Positions 26,832 through 36,280 of a stretch of 64,000 bases of DNA are shown here, one piece after another; the first letter of the stretch is position 1; the number at the start of each line of letters is the position of its first letter. Source of the DNA: Desulfogranum japonicum DSM 18378 (lineage in GTDB: Bacteria > Desulfobacterota > Desulfobulbia > Desulfobulbales > Desulfobulbaceae); NCBI RefSeq assembly GCF_000429945.1, contig NZ_AUCV01000001.1:248001-312000 (forward strand), given 5' to 3'. The translations under genes and the position numbers were made by a program. The notes beneath the pieces were generated by a model, which worked only from the letters and a program-made list of their open reading frames with translations, made no database searches and was not told where the DNA came from.

Positions 26832-27989
26832 GTGAGGAAAGGATATATCCGGAAAGTGCTGTTGGCAGGCTTGAGCGTTGCCGTGTTTGGTTTTGCAGGG
26901 GCAGCCCAGGCCGAGGTTATAAAAATTGGTGCTATTTTTGCGGAGACAGGAGGCGCTGCCTTTTTGGGAGGGCCTGAAGCCCGAACAGCGCGCATGCTGG
27001 TAGAGCAGATTAACCAGGCTGGAGGAATTAACGGCGATACCCTTGAACTGATCGTGAAAGATTCCGGGGGAAGTCCTGAAAAGGCAATTTCGTTTGCTAA
27101 ACAGCTCATTGAAGAGGATAAGGTATTGGCCATCATAGGACCTTCCACGTCTGGGGAGTCCATGAAGATCAAGAGAATTGCTGAAGACCACCAGACTGTC
27201 CTGATTTCCTGTGCCGCTGCAGAGTTGATTGTGAATCCGGTTGCCAGCTATGTGTTTAAAACACCACAAAAAGATTCTTTTGCTGCCAGAAAAATCTTTC
27301 AGACCATGCAGGATAAGGGAATTCGTAAAATTGCAGTGGTGGTCGGTAATACAGGATTTGGAAAAACCGGAAAGCAGCAGCTGAAGAAAATAGCACCCGA
27401 ATATGGTGTGGAAATCCTGGCAGAAGAAACCTATGATAAAAAAGCCACTGATTTGAGCGCGTTGGTAGCAAAGCTTAAATCAATCGAAGCCATAGAGGCG
27501 GTGGTTAACTGGTCTATTGTTCCTGCCCAATCCATTATTGCTAAAAATATCCGGCAAACGGGCTGGGACGTACCGCTCTTCCAAAGTCACGGATTCGGCA
27601 ATATCGGCTATGTTCAGGCGGCAGGTGAAGCCGCAGAAGGGATCATTTTTCCCTGTGGTCGTCTGCTGGTTGCTGACACTTTGGCAGAGAATAATCCGCA
27701 GAAGGCACTGCTTGTCGAGTATATACGTGCCTACCAGAAACGATTCAATGAAGACGCTTCCGGTTTTGGTGGGTATGCCTATGATGCTGTCAATATCCTG
27801 CATGAGGCTATCAAGGTGGCTGGAAATGACCGCAAAAAAGTCCGTGATGCCATAGAAGCAATACAGAATCTTCCTGGTGCTTCCGGTGTTTTTTCCTTTT
27901 CACCAGAGGACCATAATGGCCTCTCCCTTGATTCCTTTGTTATGCTGACGGTCAAAAATGGCCAATTTGTTCTCTACCAGGGGCAGTAG
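26832..27989 (+). CDS. livK: Branched-chain-type amino acid ABC transporter, substrate-binding protein
   Basis: About 385 residues from the GTG at 26832, preferred because GGGAGGAG lies five bases upstream and a clean signal peptide follows (VLLAGLSVAVFGFAGAAQAE). The mature protein begins VIKIGAIFAETGGAAFLGG and has the two-lobe periplasmic-binding fold (IIGPSTSGESMKI...). It delivers substrate to LivHM. The operon suggests aromatic amino acids or aryl acids rather than leucine, which is inference. A hairpin behind it may keep its mRNA more abundant than that of the permeases. Confidence 0.92.
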   Translation: MRKGYIRKVLLAGLSVAVFGFAGAAQAEVIKIGAIFAETGGAAFLGGPEARTARMLVEQINQAGGINGDTLELIVKDSGGSPEKAISFAKQLIEEDKVLAIIGPSTSGESMKIKRIAEDHQTVLISCAAAELIVNPVASYVFKTPQKDSFAARKIFQTMQDKGIRKIAVVVGNTGFGKTGKQQLKKIAPEYGVEILAEETYDKKATDLSALVAKLKSIEAIEAVVNWSIVPAQSIIAKNIRQTGWDVPLFQSHGFGNIGYVQAAGEAAEGIIFPCGRLLVADTLAENNPQKALLVEYIRAYQKRFNEDASGFGGYAYDAVNILHEAIKVAGNDRKKVRDAIEAIQNLPGASGVFSFSPEDHNGLSLDSFVMLTVKNGQFVLYQGQ

Positions 27990-28000
27990 ATGTCCGATAC

Positions 28001-28030
28001 AGCGGGATCTGACCGGATCCCGCTTTCTTT
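28001..28030 (+). terminator. Intra-operon terminator/attenuator between livK and livH
   Basis: AGCGGGATC, loop TGACC, GGATCCCGCT followed by TTCTTTTT. A partial terminator here would favour high binding-protein expression. Confidence 0.7.
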
Positions 28031-28046
28031 TTGTCTGTAAAGTGCT

Positions 28047-28937
28047 ATGACCGTAGACCTCTTTTTCCAATACCTGTTTGCAGGTGTCACCTATGGCTCC
28101 ATATACGCAATTGTTGCCATTGGTTTCAATATTATCTATAACTCAACGGGCATTATCAATTTTGCACAGGGGGAGTTCGTCATGCTTGGCGGCATGATAT
28201 CCATATCCCTGTTGCAGTTCATGCCTCTGCCACTTGCCATCATTGTAGCGGTACTTGCTACCATGCTGGTTGGAGCTCTGGTTGAAATTCTTTTTATTCG
28301 CTGGCTGGAAAGGCCAAGCGTCATGCAGATGATCATCATCACCATCGGGGTTTCCATCCTGCTGCGTGAGGTGGCACTCCATATTTGGGGAGAATCCATA
28401 CGGAGCCTGCCGTATTTTTACGGCAATGAAATTACCACTTTCTCTCTGGGCAGCGTGCATATTTCTCCGCAGGTACTCTGGGTGATTGCAGCCTGCGGCT
28501 TCATGGTATGCGGGCTGAGCCTCTTTTTTAAATTTACGCCCACCGGTCGTGAGATGCGCGCCTGTTCAGTTAACAGAACTGCAGCAATTCTTTGTGGTAT
28601 CAATACACGAAATATGGTGACCTTCTCTTTTATGCTCAGTGCCGGTATCGGTGCCATGGCAGGCTGTGTTATGTCGCCCATTACATACACGCAATATGAT
28701 TGCGGGACAGGCCTGGCTATTAAGGGGTTCACAGTTGCTATCCTTGGCGGACTGGGGAATTCCATGGCAGCTGTTGCCGCAGGTTTACTATTGGGTATCA
28801 TTGAAGCATTTTCCGTGTCTGTGGTACCGCTGGCATTCCAGGATGCCATTGCCATTACCATACTGCTTATCATTTTGTTCATCAAACCCCATGGATTGTT
28901 TGGTTCCAGTGAAGCTGCGAGGTTGAGGGATTTTTAA
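28047..28937 (+). CDS. livH: Branched-chain-type ABC transporter permease LivH
   Basis: The product is 296 residues with about eight membrane helices. Family segments are FQYLFAGVTYGSIYAIVAIG at the start, NFAQGEFVMLGGMI near residue 38 and FTVAILGGLGNSMAAVAAG near 230. Its TAA overlaps the livM start (TAATG), so the two are coupled. Confidence 0.93.
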   Translation: MTVDLFFQYLFAGVTYGSIYAIVAIGFNIIYNSTGIINFAQGEFVMLGGMISISLLQFMPLPLAIIVAVLATMLVGALVEILFIRWLERPSVMQMIIITIGVSILLREVALHIWGESIRSLPYFYGNEITTFSLGSVHISPQVLWVIAACGFMVCGLSLFFKFTPTGREMRACSVNRTAAILCGINTRNMVTFSFMLSAGIGAMAGCVMSPITYTQYDCGTGLAIKGFTVAILGGLGNSMAAVAAGLLLGIIEAFSVSVVPLAFQDAIAITILLIILFIKPHGLFGSSEAARLRDF

Positions 28938-30031
28938 TGAAGGTATCAAAAACAAACAAGATTCTTTGCCTCTGCGCCCTGGTCATTCTTACCCAGGTGA
29001 CCACCACTCTGACAGGAACCCAGTATTACCTGACTCAATTAACCATGGCCGCTTATTATGGTCTGGTTGTGATCGGGCTTGGTGTTTTGATGGGCTATGC
29101 CGGGCAAATTTCCATTGGACATGCGGGTTTTTTCGCCATCGGCGGATATATTTCCGCAGCCATGACCACCCATAACCTCGTGCAATTGCAGGATACTCCG
29201 ATTATTTCTTTCTGCAGTCAGATGGGACTTCTGATGGAGAGACAAGATATCTATGGTGATCAACTGCTGACTTTTGCTCCTTGGGCTGCCTGTGTAACGG
29301 CCCTATTGCTGGCTGCTCTTATCGCTTTTTTTTTAGGTATCCCTGTTCTGAAACTCAAAGGACATTATCTTGCAATGGCCACTCTGGGTTTTGGCACTAT
29401 CATTTATCGTTTGGTGCTCGCCACTCCACTGTTCGGTGAGGCTGACGGTATCAGCGAGGTTCCTGCCTTTACTCTGTTACCGGCTATCGGGTCATTGCCG
29501 CCAATTATGGTAAGCGGTGATTTCGGTTTACGGGTCATCAATTACTATCTTGCATGGGGTGTCCTGATCATTGGTATGATTCTCCTGCTCAATCTCATTG
29601 ATTCGAGAGTCGGAAGAGCACTGCGTTCTCTGCATTCGTCAGAAGAGGCTGCCGAGGCCTCCGGTGTTCATACATCTGGCTGTAAAGTCTATGTCTTTGT
29701 GATCAGCGCTGTATATGCTGCTCTGGCAGGTGTTTTATTGACCCACTACAATGCTGGAATCGGCCCAAGCGAAGCTTCGGTGATGAAATCTGTACGTTAT
29801 GTTGCCCTGGTCGCCGTAGGAGGTATGACGAATCTCTGGGGTACCCTTATTGTCGGCATATCTCTGACTTTTCTCAGTCTGAGGGGCGTGTTTGGTTCCT
29901 ATGATGATGCCGTTTTTGCCGCTATTCTTATTGGAGTTATGTTGTTTTCACCAGCGGGAATCCTGAGCTTACGAGGTTGTTTACTTCCTTCAAAGCAGGA
30001 AATAGCACCAGCAAAGGAGGAAAATTTGTGA
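28937..30031 (+). CDS. livM: Branched-chain-type ABC transporter permease LivM
   Basis: The product is 364 residues, polytopic. MGYAGQISIGHAGFFAIGGY near residue 52 and LKLKGHYLAMATLGFG near 138 identify LivM; RALRSLHSSEEAAEASGVH is the cytoplasmic coupling segment. It forms the inner-membrane channel with LivH. Confidence 0.93.
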   Translation: MKVSKTNKILCLCALVILTQVTTTLTGTQYYLTQLTMAAYYGLVVIGLGVLMGYAGQISIGHAGFFAIGGYISAAMTTHNLVQLQDTPIISFCSQMGLLMERQDIYGDQLLTFAPWAACVTALLLAALIAFFLGIPVLKLKGHYLAMATLGFGTIIYRLVLATPLFGEADGISEVPAFTLLPAIGSLPPIMVSGDFGLRVINYYLAWGVLIIGMILLLNLIDSRVGRALRSLHSSEEAAEASGVHTSGCKVYVFVISAVYAALAGVLLTHYNAGIGPSEASVMKSVRYVALVAVGGMTNLWGTLIVGISLTFLSLRGVFGSYDDAVFAAILIGVMLFSPAGILSLRGCLLPSKQEIAPAKEENL

Positions 30032-30061
30032 ATATAGAGTATTTGGGACGGGGCAATATCC

Positions 30062-30817
30062 ATGCTTGAATTGCAGGCTGTACATAAAAAGTTTGGTGGG
30101 CTGCATGCTGTCAATGATGTCAGTTTTTCCGTGAACGAAGGGACAATCAAATCTGTTATTGGACCTAACGGCGCTGGCAAAACCACGTTGTTTAATCTTA
30201 TCGCGGGTAATTTACCCCCCACTGACGGAACTATTCTTTTTCAGGGAAAAGCCATTCAGGGACGAAAACCCCACCAGGTGGCTGCGCGGGGCATGGCCCG
30301 AACGTTTCAGAACATTAAACTTTTTCACGGTATGACCGCCTTGGAATGTGTGATGGTGGGATGCCATACCCAATCAAAGGCCGGATTTATTTCCGGGATG
30401 CTGAATACCCCGTTTGCGAGAAAAGAAGAGAAGGCGATCCGGCAACGTTCAATGGAGCTTCTTCAGTTGTTGGAGATAGAGGAGTTCGCTGAAGTTGAAG
30501 CTACCAGTCTGGCCTTTGGCCAGCAGAGGGCAGTGGAACTTGCCAGGGCACTGGCCTTGAATCCCCGACTTCTGTTGCTTGATGAACCAGCTGCAGGTCT
30601 CAATATCTATGAAACCGCTGAAATTTCCCGGTTAATATGCAAGATTAGGGAAATGGGGGTTACTGTGTTGCTGGTTGAACATGATATGTCTCTGGTCATG
30701 GAGATCTCTGATGAGGTAGTGGTGCTTTGCTTTGGAGAAAAAATAGCTGAGGATACACCTGAAAATATTCAGCAAAACCCTGAGGTTATTCGAATTTATT
30801 TGGGCGAGGACGAATGA
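30062..30817 (+). CDS. livG: Branched-chain-type ABC transporter ATPase LivG
   Basis: The product is 251 residues. Walker A is GPNGAGKTTLFNLI near residue 37, the Liv-specific GMARTFQNIKLFHGMTALEC follows near 79, the signature region is LAFGQQRAVELARAL (the usual LSxGQQ is LAFGQQ), and Walker B is LLLLDEPAAGLN. It energises LivHM with LivF. Confidence 0.94.
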   Translation: MLELQAVHKKFGGLHAVNDVSFSVNEGTIKSVIGPNGAGKTTLFNLIAGNLPPTDGTILFQGKAIQGRKPHQVAARGMARTFQNIKLFHGMTALECVMVGCHTQSKAGFISGMLNTPFARKEEKAIRQRSMELLQLLEIEEFAEVEATSLAFGQQRAVELARALALNPRLLLLDEPAAGLNIYETAEISRLICKIREMGVTVLLVEHDMSLVMEISDEVVVLCFGEKIAEDTPENIQQNPEVIRIYLGEDE

Positions 30818-30857
30818 TGATCGACCAGTTACGCAAGCGAGTTCTATTTATTACATT

Positions 30858-31583
30858 ATGCTCAGAATAAAAAACTTAGACGCAGGCTATGGCAAGCTTC
30901 GCGTCCTCAAAAATATATCGTTGCATGTAGATCCTGGTGAAATTGTAACTATAATCGGTGCCAATGGGGCGGGAAAAACGACTCTTCTGCACACCATCGT
31001 CGGACTCGTGAATTCAGCGGCCGGAGAAATACAGTTTCAGCAAAAGTGTTGCAGCGGATTAACCTCACAACAGGTTGTTGCCAGTGGATGCGCTCTGGTG
31101 CCCGAGGGCCGACAGGTTTTTGCTTCCATGAGCGTGGAAGAGAATCTGTTGCTTGGGGGGTATGTGTTGCAGCGTAATGCTGGCAGGGCAGCCGTATTAC
31201 GTGAGTTAGAGTATCAGTATGATCTTTTTCCTGTTTTACGAGAGAGGAGAGAACAGTTGGCAGGAACGCTCTCTGGTGGAGAGCAGCAAATGCTTGCCAT
31301 GGGACGTGCCTTAATGTCCAAACCTAAACTGGTTATGATGGATGAGCCTTCAACCGGGTTGGCGCCATTGATTGTCCGCGATATTTTTTCAATTATTAAA
31401 AAATTGCGCGAAGAAGGTAACACTGTTCTACTCATCGAGCAAAATGCCAAAGCAGCTCTGGGAATCGCAGACAGAGGGTATGTCATGGAAGTCGGCAAAA
31501 TCATATTACAGGGACCGGCTGAAGGATTATTGATTAACAGAGACGTACAGAGGGCGTATCTGGGAAGAGAAAAAATCGACTAA
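30858..31583 (+). CDS. livF: Branched-chain-type ABC transporter ATPase LivF
   Basis: The product is 241 residues. Walker A is GANGAGKTTLLHTI, followed by the LivF landmark LVPEGRQVFASMSVEENLLL; the signature is LSGGEQQMLAMGRALM and Walker B is LVMMDEPSTGLAP. It forms the second ATPase of the transporter. Confidence 0.94.
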   Translation: MLRIKNLDAGYGKLRVLKNISLHVDPGEIVTIIGANGAGKTTLLHTIVGLVNSAAGEIQFQQKCCSGLTSQQVVASGCALVPEGRQVFASMSVEENLLLGGYVLQRNAGRAAVLRELEYQYDLFPVLRERREQLAGTLSGGEQQMLAMGRALMSKPKLVMMDEPSTGLAPLIVRDIFSIIKKLREEGNTVLLIEQNAKAALGIADRGYVMEVGKIILQGPAEGLLINRDVQRAYLGREKID

Positions 31584-31699
31584 TTGACCGGAGGAGATGT
31601 GCCCGGAAGGTATGCACACCATAGCTTGGGTAATGTTGCTGCAACCTCGGCTCCGCGCACAGGTTGAACTTACAAACTATTCACCATAAGAAGACACAT

Positions 31700-32998
31700 A
31701 TGTACTGGGAACCAGAACGAGAATGCATGGAGCGGGCTGATCTTGAACAGCTCCAATTGGAACGTCTGCAATCTACTTTGTACCGGGTGGGTACACATGT
31801 TCCGTTTTACCGGCAAAAATTTGAAGCCCTGAAATTCAACTATGATGATGTCCGCTCATTAGACGATATCCGCCGGCTTCCATTTACTGAAAAACAGGAT
31901 CTGCGCGATAATTATCCCTATGGCCTGTTTGCCGTTCCCCTTCGAGATGTTGTCCGGGTACATTCTTCTTCCGGTACTACTGGCCAGGCAACAGTGGTAG
32001 GATATAGCCGTAATGATATCCAGACCTGGTCTAATCTTGTCGCCAGGATTCTGACCGGAGGCGGTGTTACCAACAATGATGTCATTCAGATCGCCTTTGG
32101 ATACGGCCTGTTTACCGGTGGGTTTGGTATGCACTACGGAGCAGAGCGGATTGGAGCCTCTGTCATCCCTATTTCAGCAGGTAACACCAAACGCCAGATT
32201 CAGATTATGCAGGATTTTAAAACCACTGCCCTCATCTGTACCCCATCCTATGCGTTGGTGATTGCCGACACCATGATGGAAATGGGAGTCAATCCAAATG
32301 GCTTATCGTTGCGTTATGGGCTTTTTGGCGGAGAGCCCTGGTCTGAGGCTATGCGGCATGAAATCCATGAAAAACTCGGCATTATAGCCACTGATAATTA
32401 CGGATTGTCAGAGGTGATGGGACCAGGGGTTGCAGGGGAGTGTCAGGAATGCAACGGTTTGCATATTAATGAGGATCATTTTTTGCTTGAGGTTTTGGAT
32501 CCAATGACCCTGGAACCCGTTGCCCCGGGTGAGGTCGGCGAGTTGGTTATTACCACGTTGACCAAAGAGGCTTTCCCAATGATTCGCTACCGCACACATG
32601 ATCTTACACGTTTCATTCCAGAACCTTGTCCATGCGGTCGTACATTGACGAGGATGCAACGTGTCGTGGGACGTTCCGATGATATGCTGATTATCAAGGG
32701 GGTTAATGTTTTCCCCATTCAGATTGAGAAAGTACTCTTTGAAGTAGAAGGTACAGAACCCCACTACCAGATTATTGTTGAACGGGAAAACCACCAGGAT
32801 AAGGTCACTGTGCTCGTTGAGGTTGTGGAATCTATCTTTTTCGATGAGATGAAAAAGCAGCGCCAGATGGTTGATCATATCAAGGCCAGACTGGCTTCAG
32901 AATTGGGTATCTCCATCGCTGTGAAACTGGTGGAAGAAAAATCAATTGAACGTAGTATGGGCAAATCTCAACGGGTGATTGATAAACGTCAATTTTAA
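31700..32998 (+). CDS. paaK: Phenylacetate-CoA ligase (second copy)
   Basis: About 432 residues from the ATG at 31700 ([20 protein letters not shown]); a start at 31664 adds 12 unlike residues. It has the same motifs as the first copy: [31 protein letters not shown] and [27 protein letters not shown] zinc-type segment is shared by both. The two copies are clearly diverged, which suggests different aryl-acid substrates rather than a recent duplication. It closes the ior/liv block. Confidence 0.94.
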   Translation: MYWEPERECMERADLEQLQLERLQSTLYRVGTHVPFYRQKFEALKFNYDDVRSLDDIRRLPFTEKQDLRDNYPYGLFAVPLRDVVRVHSSSGTTGQATVVGYSRNDIQTWSNLVARILTGGGVTNNDVIQIAFGYGLFTGGFGMHYGAERIGASVIPISAGNTKRQIQIMQDFKTTALICTPSYALVIADTMMEMGVNPNGLSLRYGLFGGEPWSEAMRHEIHEKLGIIATDNYGLSEVMGPGVAGECQECNGLHINEDHFLLEVLDPMTLEPVAPGEVGELVITTLTKEAFPMIRYRTHDLTRFIPEPCPCGRTLTRMQRVVGRSDDMLIIKGVNVFPIQIEKVLFEVEGTEPHYQIIVERENHQDKVTVLVEVVESIFFDEMKKQRQMVDHIKARLASELGISIAVKLVEEKSIERSMGKSQRVIDKRQF

Positions 32999-33140
32999 TG
33001 GCTATAATGCTGCATGCCTCTCATCTCTTGCATTGGAGTTGTTCACTTTGCTTAGGTATTTATGCATAATATTCGCATATCATACGCAGTAGATGTATTT
33101 AGAGAGTACTCTTCATAAAACCAAAACGGGGAGAAGGTGT

Positions 33141-33617
33141 ATGACTACAGGCAGGTTTTTTTTAGGATTTTTGCTCGTCATTGGCTGTATCTTTGGTTGT
33201 GTTTATGCGACACTAGCGGCAGAGTATACGGGATGGGAAGCAGACAGCGCATATAACAGGCTGTACCAGAAAAGTGAATTGGATCGAATAAAGGGTGATG
33301 TCGTCAAGGTGATGGAAATTGTTCCCATGCCGGGGATGTCGACTGGGGTAGCACTGTTGGTTCGTGATGAATTAGACGAGACAGTTACGGTGCATCTGGG
33401 CCCCAAATCTTTTCTGGGAGATAGCTTCGGCATCCGCCGCGGAGACCGGATTAAGGTGCGTGGCGCATGGGCGGAACTTGATGGAAAAGATATCTTTATG
33501 GCTGCCAAAATCAAGAAAGGGGACCATTATACCTTGAAGTTGCGCTTTACAAAAAATGGGGAGCCTTTTTGGCTTTTATCTCCCGAGGAGTTGGCTAAAG
33601 AGCGTGCCGCTGATTAG
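33141..33617 (+). CDS. Exported OB-fold-like protein of unknown function
   Basis: 158 residues from the ATG at 33141, which has GGGGAGAAGG ahead; the frame opens at 33093. The N-terminal FFLGFLLVIGCIFGCVYATL is a signal peptide or anchor; a Cys there makes a lipoprotein conceivable. The mature part (IKGDVVKVMEIVPMPG, then VALLVRDEL...VHLGPKSFLGDSFGIRRGDRI) has alternating beta-strands with a GDxIxVxG turn, as in small OB-fold proteins. I do not recognise a named family. It follows the second paaK by about 140 bases and is probably separate. Confidence 0.65.
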   Translation: MTTGRFFLGFLLVIGCIFGCVYATLAAEYTGWEADSAYNRLYQKSELDRIKGDVVKVMEIVPMPGMSTGVALLVRDELDETVTVHLGPKSFLGDSFGIRRGDRIKVRGAWAELDGKDIFMAAKIKKGDHYTLKLRFTKNGEPFWLLSPEELAKERAAD

Positions 33618-33760
33618 TTACAGGCTTGATTTTTGCTAGATCTTTATCATTGTCAGCACGGTTTCGGGTTATATTCATATTGAATTGAGCAATGCTGTAA
33701 TGATGTTTTTTAGTATCTACTCATGGGGGAAAAGAATAAAATTTAAATTCACCTGTATTT

Positions 33761-33871
33761 GTAACTGGTTACAGGGGGGCTGAGGTCTTCGCAATTAGAC
33801 TGGTGCAGCGTATTGGATCATACGTAGGCCAGGCTGATCGCTGAAAGACCAGGTGCACTGTGAGCAGTTAC
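33761..33871 (-). repeat. Dispersed ~110-bp element, copy R5 (inverted)
   Basis: Begins GTAACTGGTTACAGG and ends CACTGTGAGCAGTTAC. The complement aligns along its length with copies R1 and R2. Bases 33618-33760 hold no other feature seen. Confidence 0.85.
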
Positions 33872-34005
33872 GTTTTTTGTATCCAATCTGTTTGTTATTC
33901 GGTCTCATCACAGGGAATAGTTATTTCTTCAAGTGTGGCCGGTTCATTTATGCTGTCAGGTATCTTGCTGGTATCTGCAGCATTTTTTCTATTCAGGAGA
34001 TAATT

Positions 34006-34722
34006 ATGAAACTGTTTACTTCAGCTGTGGTTGTTCTGCTGCTGGTTGTTCATACTGCAGCTGCCCAAGATGCGCGAACAAAACCCGAATCAGACCAGGA
34101 CAAACTCAGTTATGCCATGGGGCTTGATCTTGGAGCATATTTGAAAAATATCGGCGAAGAGTTGAATCTTGATAGGCTCAGTGAGGGGATGGCAGATGCC
34201 TATAATGGAACAGAGCCATTATTGACAGCAGAAGAAGCGAGAGCTGTACAAGAGACTTTTGCAAAACGCCAGAAAGAGCAACAGATTAAGGAGAGTATAG
34301 CCAAACTGCAAAAGAATCAGGAAGCTGAAAAGAAATTTTTGGCAGAAAATAAGACCAAGGAAGGTGTTGTCGAGACAGAATCCGGCCTCCAGTACAAAGT
34401 CATTAAGTCCGGCGAAGGTGCCAAACCTACAGTTGAGGATATGGTGGAGGTGAATTATCGTGGAACCTTGCTTGATGGAACAGAGTTTGATAGTTCTTAC
34501 AAGCGTAACCAATCTGCCAAATTTCAGGTAAAACAAGTTATTCCTGGTTGGCAGGAGGCATTACAGCTGATGCCTGTAGGTTCAGAGTATGAAATTTACA
34601 TTCCCGCCAAGCTGGCTTATGGTGATCGTGGCGTTCCTCCGACCATTGAGCCAGGCTCCACCCTCACTTTTAAAGTTGAACTCCTTGACATTCCCCAGGC
34701 TGAGACTAAGAGTAAAGAGTAG
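34006..34722 (+). CDS. FKBP-type peptidyl-prolyl isomerase, FkpA/Mip-like, exported
   Basis: About 238 residues from the ATG at 34006, chosen because CAGGAGA precedes it and a signal peptide follows (LFTSAVVVLLLVVHTAAA). The frame opens at 33853, inside repeat R5. The N-terminal dimerisation domain (~25-125: KLSYAMGLDLGAYL, LTAEEARAVQETF) precedes an FKBP domain (~130-230: GLQYKVIKSGEG, VEVNYRGTLLDGTEFDSSY, VIPGWQEALQLMPVGS, PPTIEPGSTLTF). The protein folds or refolds periplasmic proteins. Confidence 0.94.
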   Translation: MKLFTSAVVVLLLVVHTAAAQDARTKPESDQDKLSYAMGLDLGAYLKNIGEELNLDRLSEGMADAYNGTEPLLTAEEARAVQETFAKRQKEQQIKESIAKLQKNQEAEKKFLAENKTKEGVVETESGLQYKVIKSGEGAKPTVEDMVEVNYRGTLLDGTEFDSSYKRNQSAKFQVKQVIPGWQEALQLMPVGSEYEIYIPAKLAYGDRGVPPTIEPGSTLTFKVELLDIPQAETKSKE

Positions 34723-34881
34723 GTTGTTGGAATTTTTCAGCTCGAGTGTTGTGACTTTTTTGAATTTTTTTGAAAACCACATTGGATTGTAAGTGCGTCA
34801 GGTAAATAATAGTATTTCAGACGGTTATGTGTTGTTCAAAGAAGTCATGAGAAATCCGGGGTAGAGTGCATGAGCACATTG

Positions 34882-34922
34882 ACCGAGTTGTCGGCGAAAA
34901 CTGTTTCAGCCGATGACTCGGT
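34882..34922 (+). other. Long hairpin in the 34.7-35.06 kb gap
   Basis: ACCGAGTTGTCGGC pairs with GCCGATGACTCGGT (12 of 14 pairs Watson-Crick) around a 13-base loop. No T-run follows. It lies between the FKBP gene and the small Lys/Cys-rich gene. Confidence 0.45.
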
Positions 34923-35061
34923 GCCATTGGTATCAGCTGTTCCAGCCAACTGCAGATAGTGAAGTATGGTCTAAATCGCTAAAATCCTCTGCATGTCCTG
35001 GGAGGCCATTGTCTTGCCGGTACAGACGTAATATTTTCCTGTCCTTTACATTGGAGGTATC

Positions 35062-35154
35062 ATGGGAAAAAAGAAAAAGGCCAAGAAAAAGTGTTGTGGC
35101 AAAGTCAGTAAAAAAGGCAAAATGTGTGATCGATGCCCCTTACGCACCAGGTAG
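35062..35154 (+). CDS. 30-residue Lys/Cys-rich small protein
   Basis: ATG at 35062 is preceded by GGAGGT at ideal distance. The product starts MGKKKKAKKKCCGKVSKKGK and ends CDRCPLRTR. The pattern, a lysine block, CC, then C-x2-C-P, resembles tiny proteins I recall from other Deltaproteobacteria, possibly metal- or nucleic-acid-binding. The strong ribosome-binding site and the Cys pattern are the evidence that it is real. It is too short for most gene callers. Confidence 0.55.
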   Translation: MGKKKKAKKKCCGKVSKKGKMCDRCPLRTR

Positions 35155-35282
35155 TCGGCAAAATATAAAAGATAGCTCTTTATAAAGCAGACAAACCACT
35201 CTCCCCTCACTGGTCCTCGATGAGGGGATGCTGTTCTTAAACTTCTTTTTTGGCTCACTGATATTTCAATTAGTTCTGAGTC

Positions 35283-35429
35283 GTAACTGGTCGCAGGTGC
35301 TTCGGATTTGTGCAGGCGCGGTTTTTCGCAGGTAAGCGGATACTCCGTTAGGCTATCTATGCGAGAAACTGTGATCCGCAAAGAGATAAGCAACCAGCGG
35401 GAGACTTCGTGGAGTCTGTGATCAGTTAC
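35283..35429 (+). repeat. Dispersed element, longer family (copy V1)
   Basis: A 147-bp segment starting GTAACTGGTCGCAGGTGC and ending GTCTGTGATCAGTTAC, so its ends resemble those of the ~110-bp family. Its 3' half aligns over about 80 bases with 55729-55811. Confidence 0.65.
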
Positions 35430-35441
35430 CTTACCTGTAAT

Positions 35442-36278
35442 TCAGTGCTTTCCGACAACCTGCAGTATTTCCAGAGGCTCTGCCAGGCCGAGTTCCCTGT
35501 GAAGCGATTCTATATGCCCAATCTCCCTCCATTTTTTGTTCAATAACTGTGCTCCGTAGGCATCAATCGCCACCGGATCGGACGATGCTGCGAGGAGTCC
35601 TATTGGTGGATCACAGGTCGGCCCCCAGAGGTGGGCTTGGGCCATGCCCACAGATGCGTCCAGAATCGTGAAATCTGGAGTTCTGTAGCGATTCAAATCT
35701 GCCACGGCCTCTTGTATTTGATGATGAAACGCTGATTTTTTCCAACCACCCTGCTGGTAATGTTCAGGCGGAGCAATGCCCATCATATTTTTCAAGGTCA
35801 GGGTGACTCCGGCAAGTGAGTGCGCCTTGAGAATGGGAACGGATATGAGAAAGCTATCCATAATCATTTTGGGGAGATGCATAGTTGGCCATCGGGAACA
35901 CCCAGGCCGTTTCAGTGTAACCGACTGTTCCTGATTGAGGTCAATGAGGGAAACATTGTGGCGGGCAGCCATTACGGTATAACCCAGGCGATCATAGGCA
36001 TGAAAGGTGTCATACTCCATTGCCGCTGTTCCTTCCGCAATGCATATCTCACAGGAAGTGTTATTCTTCAGGTAGAGAATGATTTCTTCCACCAGCTCCA
36101 CAGGTGTGGTGACTGGATGTGGTATGGCTTCCACAAGGTTTGGTTTTATTACTATGCGTTTCTGATCCTGCAGGTAAGCTGACAACCCCGATTGACAGAG
36201 AAGCTCATGTACACAAAAGCAATGGCTGTTTATGGGGCAGGTGAAGACTTTGCCCCAGTGTCGGGGGAATGCAGACAT
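35442..36278 (-). CDS. DUF362 domain protein
   Basis: The product is 278 residues. IVIKPNLVEAIPHPVTTPVE at about 41-60 and the central VPILKAHSLAGVTLTLKNMM are the DUF362 hallmarks; AASSDPVAIDAYGAQLL follows. Many DUF362 proteins carry a C-terminal ferredoxin domain, absent here. The function is not established. Its start lies two bases after the stop of the LptG-type gene, so the two form an operon. Confidence 0.85.
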   Translation of the reverse strand: MSAFPRHWGKVFTCPINSHCFCVHELLCQSGLSAYLQDQKRIVIKPNLVEAIPHPVTTPVELVEEIILYLKNNTSCEICIAEGTAAMEYDTFHAYDRLGYTVMAARHNVSLIDLNQEQSVTLKRPGCSRWPTMHLPKMIMDSFLISVPILKAHSLAGVTLTLKNMMGIAPPEHYQQGGWKKSAFHHQIQEAVADLNRYRTPDFTILDASVGMAQAHLWGPTCDPPIGLLAASSDPVAIDAYGAQLLNKKWREIGHIESLHRELGLAEPLEILQVVGKH

Positions 36279-36280
36279 GA

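Noticed and set aside
33853-34005. 51-residue extension ahead of the FKBP signal peptide
   Set aside because: It starts inside repeat R5, and the ATG at 34006 has both a ribosome-binding site and a signal peptide.
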